From the NCBI RefSeq assembly GCF_001594005.1, contig NZ_LTBA01000014.1:1-63490 (forward strand): a DNA stretch of 63,490 bases, written 5' to 3'. The notes under the pieces were generated by a model that saw only the letters and a list, made by a program, of their open reading frames with translations, was not told the origin of the DNA and ran no database searches. Source of the stretch: Clostridium tepidiprofundi DSM 19306. Its GTDB lineage: Bacteria > Bacillota > Clostridia > Clostridiales > Clostridiaceae. A program made the position numbers and the translations under genes. Of the stretch, positions 44,808 to 52,862 are shown one piece after another (position 1 is the first letter of the stretch; each line of letters starts with the position of its first letter).

Positions 44808-45824
44808 ATGGAAATTTTAGTACCATCTGTATTATTTCTTTTAGGATTAGTAATAATAATTAAAGGTGGTGATTTTTTTGTCGATGCAGCTGTTTGGATT
44901 GCAAAGGTTACGGGTGTACCTAATATTTTGATTGGTGCTACAATAGTTAGTCTCGCAACAACATTACCAGAAGTATTTGTTTCAACTATTGCAACTATTA
45001 ATGGTTCACCAGAAATGGCTATTGGAAATGCAGTAGGTTCTACTATATGTAATATAGGGTTGATACTTGCAATATCTGTTATATTCATGTCAGGAAATAT
45101 TGATAAAAAATCGTTTAGGTCAAAAGGATTATTAATGCTAGGTTCGACATTATTATTATTTTTCTTTAGTAGGGATAACGTTTTAAGTGCTTATGAAGGC
45201 GGAGTTTTGTTGTTATTATTAGTATTTTATATAGTATTAAATATTTATGAGGCAAAGGTTAGTAGGAATACGTTTCGAGAAGTGGCTACAACTGTCCAAG
45301 CTAAAGAAAAATTAGATATCAAGGTTACAATAATCAATATCTCAAAATTTGTTGTTGGTTCAATTTTTATCATTGTTGGTGCCAAGTTGTTGGTTAATAA
45401 TGGTCAGATTTTAGCGAGATTATTAAATGTTCCTGAGCAAATTATAAGTTTGACATTGATAGCTTTAGGAACGTCTTTACCTGAATTGGTTACAGCAATA
45501 AATGCTATAATTAAGAAAGAACATGGTATTTCTATTGGTAATATAATAGGTGCTAATATATTGAATATCACAATGATTCTCGGTAATTGTTCAATAATTT
45601 CACCCAATGGATTGATAATTAAAACAAGAGATATAAATATTTTTGGAAATGTGTTTAAAAATATACCACAGACATTGTATATAGATATACCTGTTACTTT
45701 AGTACTTATGATTTTAATTGTTGTTCCGGGAGCGGTTTTTGGTAAGATAAAAAAAGCAAATGGTGTATTGCTTTTAGGAATTTATATTGCATATATAGCA
45801 TTTTTAGCGTTAATTACTTTTTAG
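44808..45824 (+). CDS. CaCA-family cation antiporter (YrbG-like)
   Basis: 338 residues in two homologous halves with about ten helices. The alpha repeats are IVSLATTLPEVFVSTIATING with GNAVGSTICNIGLIL, and LIALGTSLPELVTAINAII with GNIIGANILNITMILG; the two acidic residues in TLPE and SLPE bind the cation. Related proteins exchange calcium for sodium or protons. Control by a yybP-ykoY riboswitch suggests that manganese, or a cation toxic together with it, is exported. ATG 44808 follows AAGGGGGG, about 30 bp after the terminator. The transported ion is an inference from the riboswitch. Confidence 0.9.
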   Translation: MEILVPSVLFLLGLVIIIKGGDFFVDAAVWIAKVTGVPNILIGATIVSLATTLPEVFVSTIATINGSPEMAIGNAVGSTICNIGLILAISVIFMSGNIDKKSFRSKGLLMLGSTLLLFFFSRDNVLSAYEGGVLLLLLVFYIVLNIYEAKVSRNTFREVATTVQAKEKLDIKVTIINISKFVVGSIFIIVGAKLLVNNGQILARLLNVPEQIISLTLIALGTSLPELVTAINAIIKKEHGISIGNIIGANILNITMILGNCSIISPNGLIIKTRDINIFGNVFKNIPQTLYIDIPVTLVLMILIVVPGAVFGKIKKANGVLLLGIYIAYIAFLALITF

Positions 45825-45892
45825 TATGTATCAGTTTTTTTAATATTATTTTAATTAAAATTTTAACGTGGTATAATGTTTGTATGAAAAAC

Positions 45893-46905
45893 AATAAACA
45901 GAGAATAGTGAATAGAGAATAGCAGTTGATTACAATTATGCAGTAACCAAATTATAAATTTGCACTGAAGACTAAAACAAAGTTGCTAATCGCCAATCAC
46001 TAGTCGCCAAAGCAGATTGTTGCTTTGATGAAAACTAATATAAGAGTGCTAGTTTCCCAGGTGGCTAGTTACCAGTTAATGTTGAAATCGTTACACGATT
46101 TCCTTAATAAGGATTGCCAGTTGACTAGTTTGCTAGTGGCTAGTTAATGATGAAATCGTTACACGATTTCTTGAATGATAAATTGTAAGTTGGCTAGTTT
46201 GGCTAGTAAAGGTGTAAATTGTTTTACAATTTCTTAAATGAATATAAAGTATTTGCTGGTTGTAAGTATATAACAGTCAAGTCACAAATTTGCACTAGCC
46301 CTCTAGCAGCCTGGCAAACTTGCTTCATTTCTGGTACCTAAAACAGATACTGGTATACAGATGGCAAATCTGTACTGGGGACTAGAGATTGGAGACTAAA
46401 ACAAAGTCGCTAATCACCACTCACCAGTCGCCAAAGCAGATTGTTTTTTTGATGAAAACTAATATAAGAGTGCTAGTTTCCCAGGTGGCTAGTTACCAGT
46501 TAATGTTGAAATCGTTACACGATTTCTTGAATGATAAATTGTAAGTTGGCTAGTTTGGTTAGTAAAGGTGTAAATTGTTTTACAATTTCTTAAATGAATA
46601 TAAAGTATTTGCTGGTTGTAAGTATATAACAGTCAGTCACAAATTTGCACTAGCCCTCTAGTAGCCTGGCAAATTTGCTTCATTTTTGGTACCTAAAACA
46701 GATACTGGTATACAGATGGCAAATCTGTACTGGGGATTAGAGATTGGAAACTAGAGACTAAAACAAAGTCGCTAATCACCAGTTAGCAAAACAAATTGTG
46801 ACTTAGCTAGAGATTAAAACCTAGCACCTAGTACCTCAAACAGATGTAGGTTTTCAAGTTGCAAATTTGTGTTGGAGACTAGAGACTGGAGATTTAATAT
46901 GTGAA
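45893..46905 (-). repeat. Mosaic intergenic repeat II (about 1 kb, inverted relative to I and III)
   Basis: Reverse complements of modules in repeats I and III appear in matching order, e.g. CAAAGTCGCTAATCACCACTC, CAAATCTGTACTGG, CAGATACTGGTATACAGATGG and the hairpin words AAATCGTTACACGATTT and AAATTGTTTTACAATTT. A unit of about 424 bp is duplicated in tandem (about 46011-46434 and 46435 onward), and the first copy has an additional internal segment of about 65 bp. No open frame spans it. It ends a few bases before the signal-peptidase gene. Confidence 0.88.
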
Positions 46906-46917
46906 AGAAGTGAGAAT

Positions 46918-47499
46918 ATGAGTAAAAATATTGAAGGCTTGGATAACATAAATGAAGGGGAGTGTAAAAAAGAGTATAAAAATAAAAAAGGCATTGCTTA
47001 TTTGGTAAAAGATTGGGCTATACCAATTGTTTTAGCAATATTTATAGCTTTAGTTATAAATAAGTTCATTTTTTTTAATATTGTTGTGCCTACGGGTTCA
47101 ATGATACCTACCATAATGCCAGGGGATAGAATTTTTGTTACTAGAGTTCACAATGTGTCTAATCTAAAGAGAGGAGACATTGTTGTATTTCATTCAGATG
47201 AATTACATAAGGATTTGATAAAAAGGTTGATTGGATTACCTGGAGACATTGTTCAAAGAAAAATGGATGGTTCGGTTTATGTAAATGATAAAAAAATAGA
47301 TGAAGAATATGTTGCTAATGATGGTGGCCCAACAGGTGTTTTTGTTGTTCCTAAAGAGCATTATCTGTTTTTTGGTGATAATAGGGCAAATTCTTATGAT
47401 GGCAGATGCTGGAAACAACCATTTATAGATAAGAAAGATATAATGGGTAAAGCACGGATTATTATATTTCCATTTAAAAGGATTGGTGTGCTTAAATAG
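46918..47499 (+). CDS. lepB: Type I signal peptidase, first of a tandem pair
   Basis: 193 residues from ATG 46918, preferred for GAAGTGAG upstream; a frame open from 46867 is inside repeat DNA. One helix (about 34-54) anchors the protein. Catalytic Ser61 lies in VVPTGSMIPTI and Lys102 in LIKRLIGLPGD, followed by FFGDNRANSYDGR, the conserved box E. It cleaves signal peptides outside the membrane. The N-terminal 25 residues before the helix are longer than in the next paralogue. Its promoter, if close, must lie in or next to mosaic repeat II. Confidence 0.92.
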   Translation: MSKNIEGLDNINEGECKKEYKNKKGIAYLVKDWAIPIVLAIFIALVINKFIFFNIVVPTGSMIPTIMPGDRIFVTRVHNVSNLKRGDIVVFHSDELHKDLIKRLIGLPGDIVQRKMDGSVYVNDKKIDEEYVANDGGPTGVFVVPKEHYLFFGDNRANSYDGRCWKQPFIDKKDIMGKARIIIFPFKRIGVLK

Positions 47500-47530
47500 A
47501 TATTAAAATTATGTGATTGAGGGTGTTTTA

Positions 47531-48079
47531 ATGAAAACGAATAATACTTTTTTGAAGATATTATATGATTGGGGAATTCCCATAGTTGTCGCAGTTATAG
47601 TATATATTATTATAACAAAATTACTCTTCTTTAATATTAAAGTGCCTACAAGTTCTATGTATCCTACGATAAAGCCTGGCGATAGGATAGTTACGACGGT
47701 TGTACATAATGTGAGTAAGCTTAAAAGAGGAGATATAATTGTTTTCTATTCAAGAGAAAAGAAAGAGAGAATGGCTAAAAGGCTTATAGGATTACCTGGA
47801 GATGTGGTTGATATTAAAAGAGATGGTTCTGTATATATTAATGGTAAAAAGTTAAATGAGCCTTATGTAAAGAATCAAATAAAGGAAAATGAAATATACT
47901 TTGGGATTCATTTAGGGGAATATAAAGTTCCTGAAGGACATTATTTCTTTTTAGGAGATAATAGAGCAAATTCTTGGGATTCACGTTATTGGAAGAATCC
48001 ATATATTGATGGAAAAGATATTATCGGTAAAGCTAGATTTGTATTTTTCCCATTTAGCAGGTTTGGAAAACTAAAATAA
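47531..48079 (+). CDS. lepB: Type I signal peptidase, second of a tandem pair
   Basis: 182 residues from ATG 47531 behind GAGGGTG. One helix (about 14-34) is followed by KVPTSSMYPTI with catalytic Ser42 and AKRLIGLPGD with Lys83, then FLGDNRANSWDSR. It is a paralogue of the gene 31 bp upstream, evidently by tandem duplication, and the pair could divide substrates or act at different growth stages. The transcript ends at the hairpin 48108-48136. Confidence 0.92.
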   Translation: MKTNNTFLKILYDWGIPIVVAVIVYIIITKLLFFNIKVPTSSMYPTIKPGDRIVTTVVHNVSKLKRGDIIVFYSREKKERMAKRLIGLPGDVVDIKRDGSVYINGKKLNEPYVKNQIKENEIYFGIHLGEYKVPEGHYFFLGDNRANSWDSRYWKNPYIDGKDIIGKARFVFFPFSRFGKLK

Positions 48080-48107
48080 AATAACATAACAAAAATAAAA
48101 ATAAAGT

Positions 48108-48136
48108 ATTCCATCTTGTTTTAACAGGATGGAATT
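48108..48136. terminator. Bidirectional terminator
   Basis: ATTCCATC-N12-GATGGAAT hairpin between the convergent signal-peptidase and Crp/Fnr genes, flanked by T-rich and A-rich sequence. Confidence 0.75.
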
Positions 48137-48872
48137 AATTTATAAAACTTCTTAATTTTTCGATATTTTTTATCAGTATCTTCTTATTACCTATTAGAGC
48201 GATAATATCTTTGTCATGCATTTCTTTTAATTTTCTGCTAACTGTTTCTCTTGCAACACCTGTATAATTTCCCATCTCTTCTCTACTCATAGTCATATTT
48301 AAAAGTATACCATCATCGGTTTCAATGCCAAAATCTTTTATTAAACTTAATAGTAGGCCTGCGATTTTTGCATCTATGTTATTTGTAGTTAGTCTATCCA
48401 CTAAGCTTTCAACCTTATTTATTCTGTCATATGCTTTTTCTAGTATTTTTAATGTGATTTCTGGATTTTTAATTATAATAGCATCAAAATCTTTTTTATC
48501 TAGTGTGCAAATTACGCTATCTTCAATTGCTTTAGCATAAAAATCAAATCTATCCTCTTTTAATAGATTGAAAGCTCCAATGAAATTAAAATCATTTGGA
48601 GATAATATGTATAGTATACCTTCTTTTCCATCGGGTGTATATCTAAATATCTTTACTTTTCCACTACAAACTATATAAAGTTTACGTGCTTTATCACCTT
48701 GTGAAAAGATTATTTCACCTTTTTTATATTTTGTTTTAACAGTACCCTTGGAAATTTCAATCAGTTGATCATGATCCAAAGAAGATAGCAAAGGAATCTG
48801 TTTCATACAAAAATCAGTACTGCACTTTTTTGTGATAGAATTTGAATTAATACAGGTATTAATGTTAACCAC
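48135..48872 (-). CDS. Crp/Fnr-family regulator of the pfl operon
   Basis: 245 residues, probably from GTG 48870-48872, directly after the pflA stop (translational coupling); there is no clear ribosome site. The first 22 residues have cysteines at 7, 17 and 22, which might bind an iron-sulfur cluster. A cyclic-nucleotide-type fold (GEIIFSQGDKARKLYIVCSGKVKI) is followed by the winged helix MSREEMGNYTGVARETVSRKLKEM. The recognition helix combines R-E as in Crp with S-R as in Fnr. A TGTGA-N6-TCACA palindrome at 52033-52052 before pflB is its likely target, making the operon autoregulated. Confidence 0.88.
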   Translation of the reverse strand: MVNINTCINSNSITKKCSTDFCMKQIPLLSSLDHDQLIEISKGTVKTKYKKGEIIFSQGDKARKLYIVCSGKVKIFRYTPDGKEGILYILSPNDFNFIGAFNLLKEDRFDFYAKAIEDSVICTLDKKDFDAIIIKNPEITLKILEKAYDRINKVESLVDRLTTNNIDAKIAGLLLSLIKDFGIETDDGILLNMTMSREEMGNYTGVARETVSRKLKEMHDKDIIALIGNKKILIKNIEKLRSFIN

Positions 48873-49592
48873 CTACTTTATGTTTTTTTCAAGTAGAGTT
48901 TGAAGCTGAATAGTTTTTTTCTTGTCCATAGGATTTAATTCACTTAATTTATATGATATACCTAATTGTTCATATTTATTGACACCTAATGTGTGGTAAG
49001 GAAGCAACTCTACTTTATCTAAATTTGGTATTTTATCTTTTATTATACTTGCTAAAGCTAGTATATGTTCTTCTGAATCAGTAATTCCAGGAACAACAAC
49101 ATGTCTTATCCAAACTCGTGAATTTGATCTCTTAAGAGCTTTTATAAAAAGATTTAAGCCTTCTATATTTTGACCAGTTAAATTTATATATCCCTCGTTG
49201 TTTATGTGTTTAATATCTAAAAGAACCAAATCGGTATATTTTAGTATTTCATCATAATCCCCATTACCATAACCAGCGGTATCTATAGCTGTGTGAATAT
49301 TATTTTTCTTACAGAGTTTAAGACAGTCTAATAAAAATTCAGGTTGCAGCAAAGGATCTCCACCTGAAAAAGTTACACCACCACCAGATTTTTCAAAATA
49401 AGGTTTAAATCTTATTATTTTATTTACTAATTCTTCTGATGTAATTGTTAGGCCAGTATTTTTATTCCATGTATCAGGATTATGACAGTAAAGACATCTC
49501 AATTTACATCCTTGAAAGAATACAACTGTTCTTATTCCAGGGCCATCAACAAGGCCCATGCTTTCAATAGAGTGAATTTTACCCTTAACCAT
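48873..49592 (-). CDS. pflA: Pyruvate formate-lyase activating enzyme
   Basis: 239 residues. The radical-SAM cluster motif C-x3-C-x2-C lies at residues 29-36 (GCKLRCLYCHNPDTW), GGGVTFSGGDPLLQ is the SAM-binding glycine motif, and VELLPYHTLGVNKYEQLG is typical of PflA. The enzyme uses S-adenosylmethionine to make the glycyl radical on PflB. ATG 49590-49592 has GAAGGGAG upstream at a slightly long distance. It follows pflB by about 107 bp and its stop directly abuts the start of the Crp/Fnr gene, giving the operon pflB-pflA-regulator. Confidence 0.95.
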   Translation of the reverse strand: MVKGKIHSIESMGLVDGPGIRTVVFFQGCKLRCLYCHNPDTWNKNTGLTITSEELVNKIIRFKPYFEKSGGGVTFSGGDPLLQPEFLLDCLKLCKKNNIHTAIDTAGYGNGDYDEILKYTDLVLLDIKHINNEGYINLTGQNIEGLNLFIKALKRSNSRVWIRHVVVPGITDSEEHILALASIIKDKIPNLDKVELLPYHTLGVNKYEQLGISYKLSELNPMDKKKTIQLQTLLEKNIK

Positions 49593-49699
49593 ATTTTATA
49601 ACAACTCCCTTCAAGGTAGAAAATAAAAAAAGTAGCGTATAAAAGAGAATTCATATAGCTTATAATACTAAGTATTATAAACTATATGAATGATTTTAT

Positions 49700-51949
49700 C
49701 TACATATTTTGATGAAAAGTTCTGCTTATAACTTCTAATTGTTGTTCTCTTGATAATCTTACAAAGTTAACGGCATATCCAGATACTCTTATTGTAAGAG
49801 TTGGATATTTTTCAGGATGTTCCATTGCATCCACTAAAGTTTCTCTATTGAATACATTAACATTTAAGTGGAAAGCACTTTGAGCAAAATATCCATCTAA
49901 TAGTGAAACAAGATTGTTGATTCTAGTTTCACTATTTTTTCCAAGTGCGTCAGGCACTATTGAAAATGTATTTGATACTCCATCTTGGCACCATTCTCTG
50001 TATGGAATCTTAGCAACTGAATTTAATGAAGCTAATGCACCATGTGTATCTCTGCCATGCATTGGGTTGGCACCTGGAGCTAAAGGTTCACCTTTCTTTC
50101 TTCCATCAGGAGTTGAACCAGTCTTTTTACCATACACTACATTTGAAGTAATTGTTAATACTGATAATGTGTGTTCAGCATTTCTATATGTTTTGTGTTT
50201 CTTCAATTCAGAAGTAAACTTTTTAACTAATTCTACTGCTATATCATCAACTCTATCATCATCATTTCCGTATTTAGGGAAATCACCTTCAATTTCAAAG
50301 TCAACAGTTATTCCATCTTCATTTCTTATAGGTTTAACTTTTGCATATTTTATAGCACTTAATGAATCTGCTGCAACTGACAATCCAGCTACTCCAAATG
50401 CCATGAATCTATGAACCATTGTGTCATGAAGTGCCATTTGACCAGCTTCATAAGCGTATTTATCATGCATGTAGTGTATTGTATTCATAGTATTTACATA
50501 CAATTCTGCTACATATTCAAGTACTTTCCAGTAGTTTTGTTTTACTTTGTTGTAGTCAAGAACTTCATCTTCCATTTTAGGTATTCCAGGAACAACCTTT
50601 ATTAAATTGCCTTGTTTATCTTTCTTAATTTCATCTATACCACCATTAATTGCATACAGTAGTGATTTTGCAAGGTTAGCTCTTGCACCAAAGAATTGCA
50701 TTTGCTTACCTATTTGCATTGCAGATACACAACAAGCAATACCATAATCATCACCGTATATTGGTCTCATTATGTCGTCATTTTCATATTGAATAGCTGC
50801 AGTTTTTATTGACATTTCAGCACAGTATTTTTTGAAGTTTTCTGGTAGTTTGTCTGACCATAAAACAGTCATGTTTGGTTCAGGTGCTGCACCTAAATTT
50901 GTTAATGTGTGTAAGAATCTAAACGCAGTTTTTGTTACAAGTGTCTTACCATTAAGACCCATACCACCAATTGCTTCAGTTACCCAGTTTGGATCTCCTG
51001 CAAATAGTTCATTGTATTCTGGTGTTCTAAGGTGTCTTGCAAGTCTTAGTTTTATTACAAACTGATCTATTAATTCTTGTGCTTCTTCTTCGGTTAATAC
51101 ACCATTTTTTAAATCTCTTTCTATATATATATCTAAGAAAGCTGTGTTTCTTCCAAGAGACATTGCTGCACCATTATTTTCTTTGATTGCTGCTAGATAT
51201 CCAAAGTATAGATATTGAACAGCTTCTTTTGCATCATTAGCAGGTGTTGATATATCAAAACCATATGTTGCCGCCATTTCTTTGATTTCTACTAGAGCTC
51301 TTATTTGTTCAGAAACTTCTTCTCTTGCTCTTATCAAGTCTTCAGTAGCTGCACCAACTAGTAGTGTATCTAAATCATTTATTTTTTCTTTTATTAGATA
51401 GTCTATTCCATAAAGAGCTATTCTTCTGTAATCACCAATTATTCTTCCTCTACCATATGCATCAGGTAGACCTGTTAATAAACCAACAGTACGAGCTTTT
51501 CTAGTTTCTTTTGAATAAGCATCAAATACTCCTTCATTGTGAGTTTTTCTGTATTTTTTAAAGTATTTTTCTATTTCAGAGTTTATTTCGTAATTGTAAG
51601 CTTTTAAAGATTGTTCAACCATTCTATATCCACCAAAAGGATTGATTATTCTTTTTAGTGGGGCATCTGTTTGTAGTCCAACTATTACTTCATTGTCTTT
51701 ATCGATGTATCCAGCTTTAAAGTTATTTATTCCTGATACTTCATTTGTTTCAACATCAATTATTCCCTTTTTGATTTCTTCAACGATTAAGTTGTGAGCT
51801 TTTTCCCATACTTTTTTTGTTTTTTCTGTTATATCTGCAAGAAAGTTTGAATCACCTTCATAAGGTGTATAGTTCTTTTGAATAAAATTTCTAACGTCAA
51901 TTTTTTCTTGCCAATTTCCTGCAATAAATCCATTCCATTGTTTAAACAT
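49700..51949 (-). CDS. pflB: Pyruvate formate-lyase
   Basis: 749 residues from ATG 51947-51949 ([13 protein letters not shown]), with AAGGAG nine bases upstream; a longer frame to 52003 runs into the promoter. The catalytic cysteine pair is in [13 protein letters not shown] and the radical glycine is Gly724 in RVSGYAVNF, 26 residues from the end. [17 protein letters not shown]-like and [16 protein letters not shown] blocks are also typical. It converts pyruvate and CoA to acetyl-CoA and formate in anaerobic metabolism, in the cytoplasm. Activation is by PflA downstream. Transcription is likely activated by the Crp/Fnr protein encoded in the same operon. Confidence 0.96.
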   Translation of the reverse strand: MFKQWNGFIAGNWQEKIDVRNFIQKNYTPYEGDSNFLADITEKTKKVWEKAHNLIVEEIKKGIIDVETNEVSGINNFKAGYIDKDNEVIVGLQTDAPLKRIINPFGGYRMVEQSLKAYNYEINSEIEKYFKKYRKTHNEGVFDAYSKETRKARTVGLLTGLPDAYGRGRIIGDYRRIALYGIDYLIKEKINDLDTLLVGAATEDLIRAREEVSEQIRALVEIKEMAATYGFDISTPANDAKEAVQYLYFGYLAAIKENNGAAMSLGRNTAFLDIYIERDLKNGVLTEEEAQELIDQFVIKLRLARHLRTPEYNELFAGDPNWVTEAIGGMGLNGKTLVTKTAFRFLHTLTNLGAAPEPNMTVLWSDKLPENFKKYCAEMSIKTAAIQYENDDIMRPIYGDDYGIACCVSAMQIGKQMQFFGARANLAKSLLYAINGGIDEIKKDKQGNLIKVVPGIPKMEDEVLDYNKVKQNYWKVLEYVAELYVNTMNTIHYMHDKYAYEAGQMALHDTMVHRFMAFGVAGLSVAADSLSAIKYAKVKPIRNEDGITVDFEIEGDFPKYGNDDDRVDDIAVELVKKFTSELKKHKTYRNAEHTLSVLTITSNVVYGKKTGSTPDGRKKGEPLAPGANPMHGRDTHGALASLNSVAKIPYREWCQDGVSNTFSIVPDALGKNSETRINNLVSLLDGYFAQSAFHLNVNVFNRETLVDAMEHPEKYPTLTIRVSGYAVNFVRLSREQQLEVISRTFHQNM

Positions 51950-52007
51950 ATATATCAACTCCTTATATTGATTAAGAATTTTATCGAATTTTGTTGTTTC
52001 CAAGTAA

Positions 52008-52052
52008 ATTATATTATTTTTAATGTAGAAAATATGTGATTTAGGTCACATA
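52008..52052 (-). promoter_or_regulatory. pflB promoter with Crp/Fnr site at about -41.5
   Basis: Read on the minus strand, TATGTGA and TCACATA are perfect arms (52033-52052) with a 6-bp spacer, and TATAAT follows (52013-52008). With a start near 52001 the palindrome centre lies at about -41.5, the standard class II activation position. Confidence 0.85.
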
Positions 52053-52162
52053 AAATAATATTTTTACAATTGTAATAATAATGATATAATACATTTGAAT
52101 AATTAAAAAATTAGATGTTAACTAGAAGAGTTGATAAAATATATTTGACGTATAATATTTTG

Positions 52163-52845
52163 TGCACTAGTAATTAGGTACTAGGTACTGGGTGCTAGGA
52201 GTTAATTTTCAGTATTTAATGTCTAACTAAGTGACAATCTGCTCTGGTGATTGGAGATTGGTGACTTTGGATTAGTCGCTAATCTCTAGTCTCCAGTCTC
52301 CAGTACAGATTTGTAACTTGAGAACCAGTATCTGTTTAGCTTCTGGGTACTAGGAGGAAGAACAAAGTACTGGTATTTATTCTCTGACTAAGTCACAATC
52401 TACTTTGGCGATTGGCGATTAGTGACTTTGTTTTAGTCTCCAGTACAGATTTGCCATCTGTATGCCAGTATCTGTTTGAGGTACTGGGTACTATGGTGAA
52501 AAGAAGGGGATAGAAATTGGATGCTAGGGAATAAAACAAGTTTGCTAGTCTGCTAGAGTACTAGAGGCCTAGTGCAAATTTGTGACTTGACTGTTATATA
52601 CTTACAACCAGCAAATACTTTATATTCATTTAAGAAATTGTAAAACAATTTACACCTTTACTAGCCAAACTAGCCAACTTACAGTCTATCATTCAAGAAA
52701 TCGTGTAACGATTTCAACATTAACTGGTAACTAGCCACATGGAAAACTAGCACTCTTATATTAGTTTTCATCAAAGTAACAATCTGCTTTGGTGATTGGA
52801 GATTGGTGATTGGAGAAAAAAGAAGGTACTGGGAATTATTATAAA
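52163..52845 (+). repeat. Mosaic intergenic repeat III (about 680 bp)
   Basis: Same orientation as repeat I and inverted relative to II. It has CAATCTGCTCTGGTGATTGG, CTCCAGTACAGATTTG, GCCAGTATCTGTTTGAGG, CTAGTCTGCTAGAG, AAATTGTAAAACAATTT, AAATCGTGTAACGATTT and AGTTTTCATCAAAGTAACA in the order expected from II reversed. It fills the gap between the pfl promoter and recQ. Confidence 0.88.
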
Positions 52846-52862
52846 GAAAGCGAGGTGAAAAA

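Noticed and set aside
50832-51065. Plus-strand frame within pflB, and other opposite-strand frames within mprF, the MCPs, the ABC ATPase and rarA
   Set aside because: They are antisense shadows of well-supported genes with no ribosome sites or domains.
49700-52003. Longer pflB starting at 52003
   Set aside because: The extra residues would cover the promoter -10 region and the untranslated leader. The family start with MFKQW at 51949 has AAGGAG.
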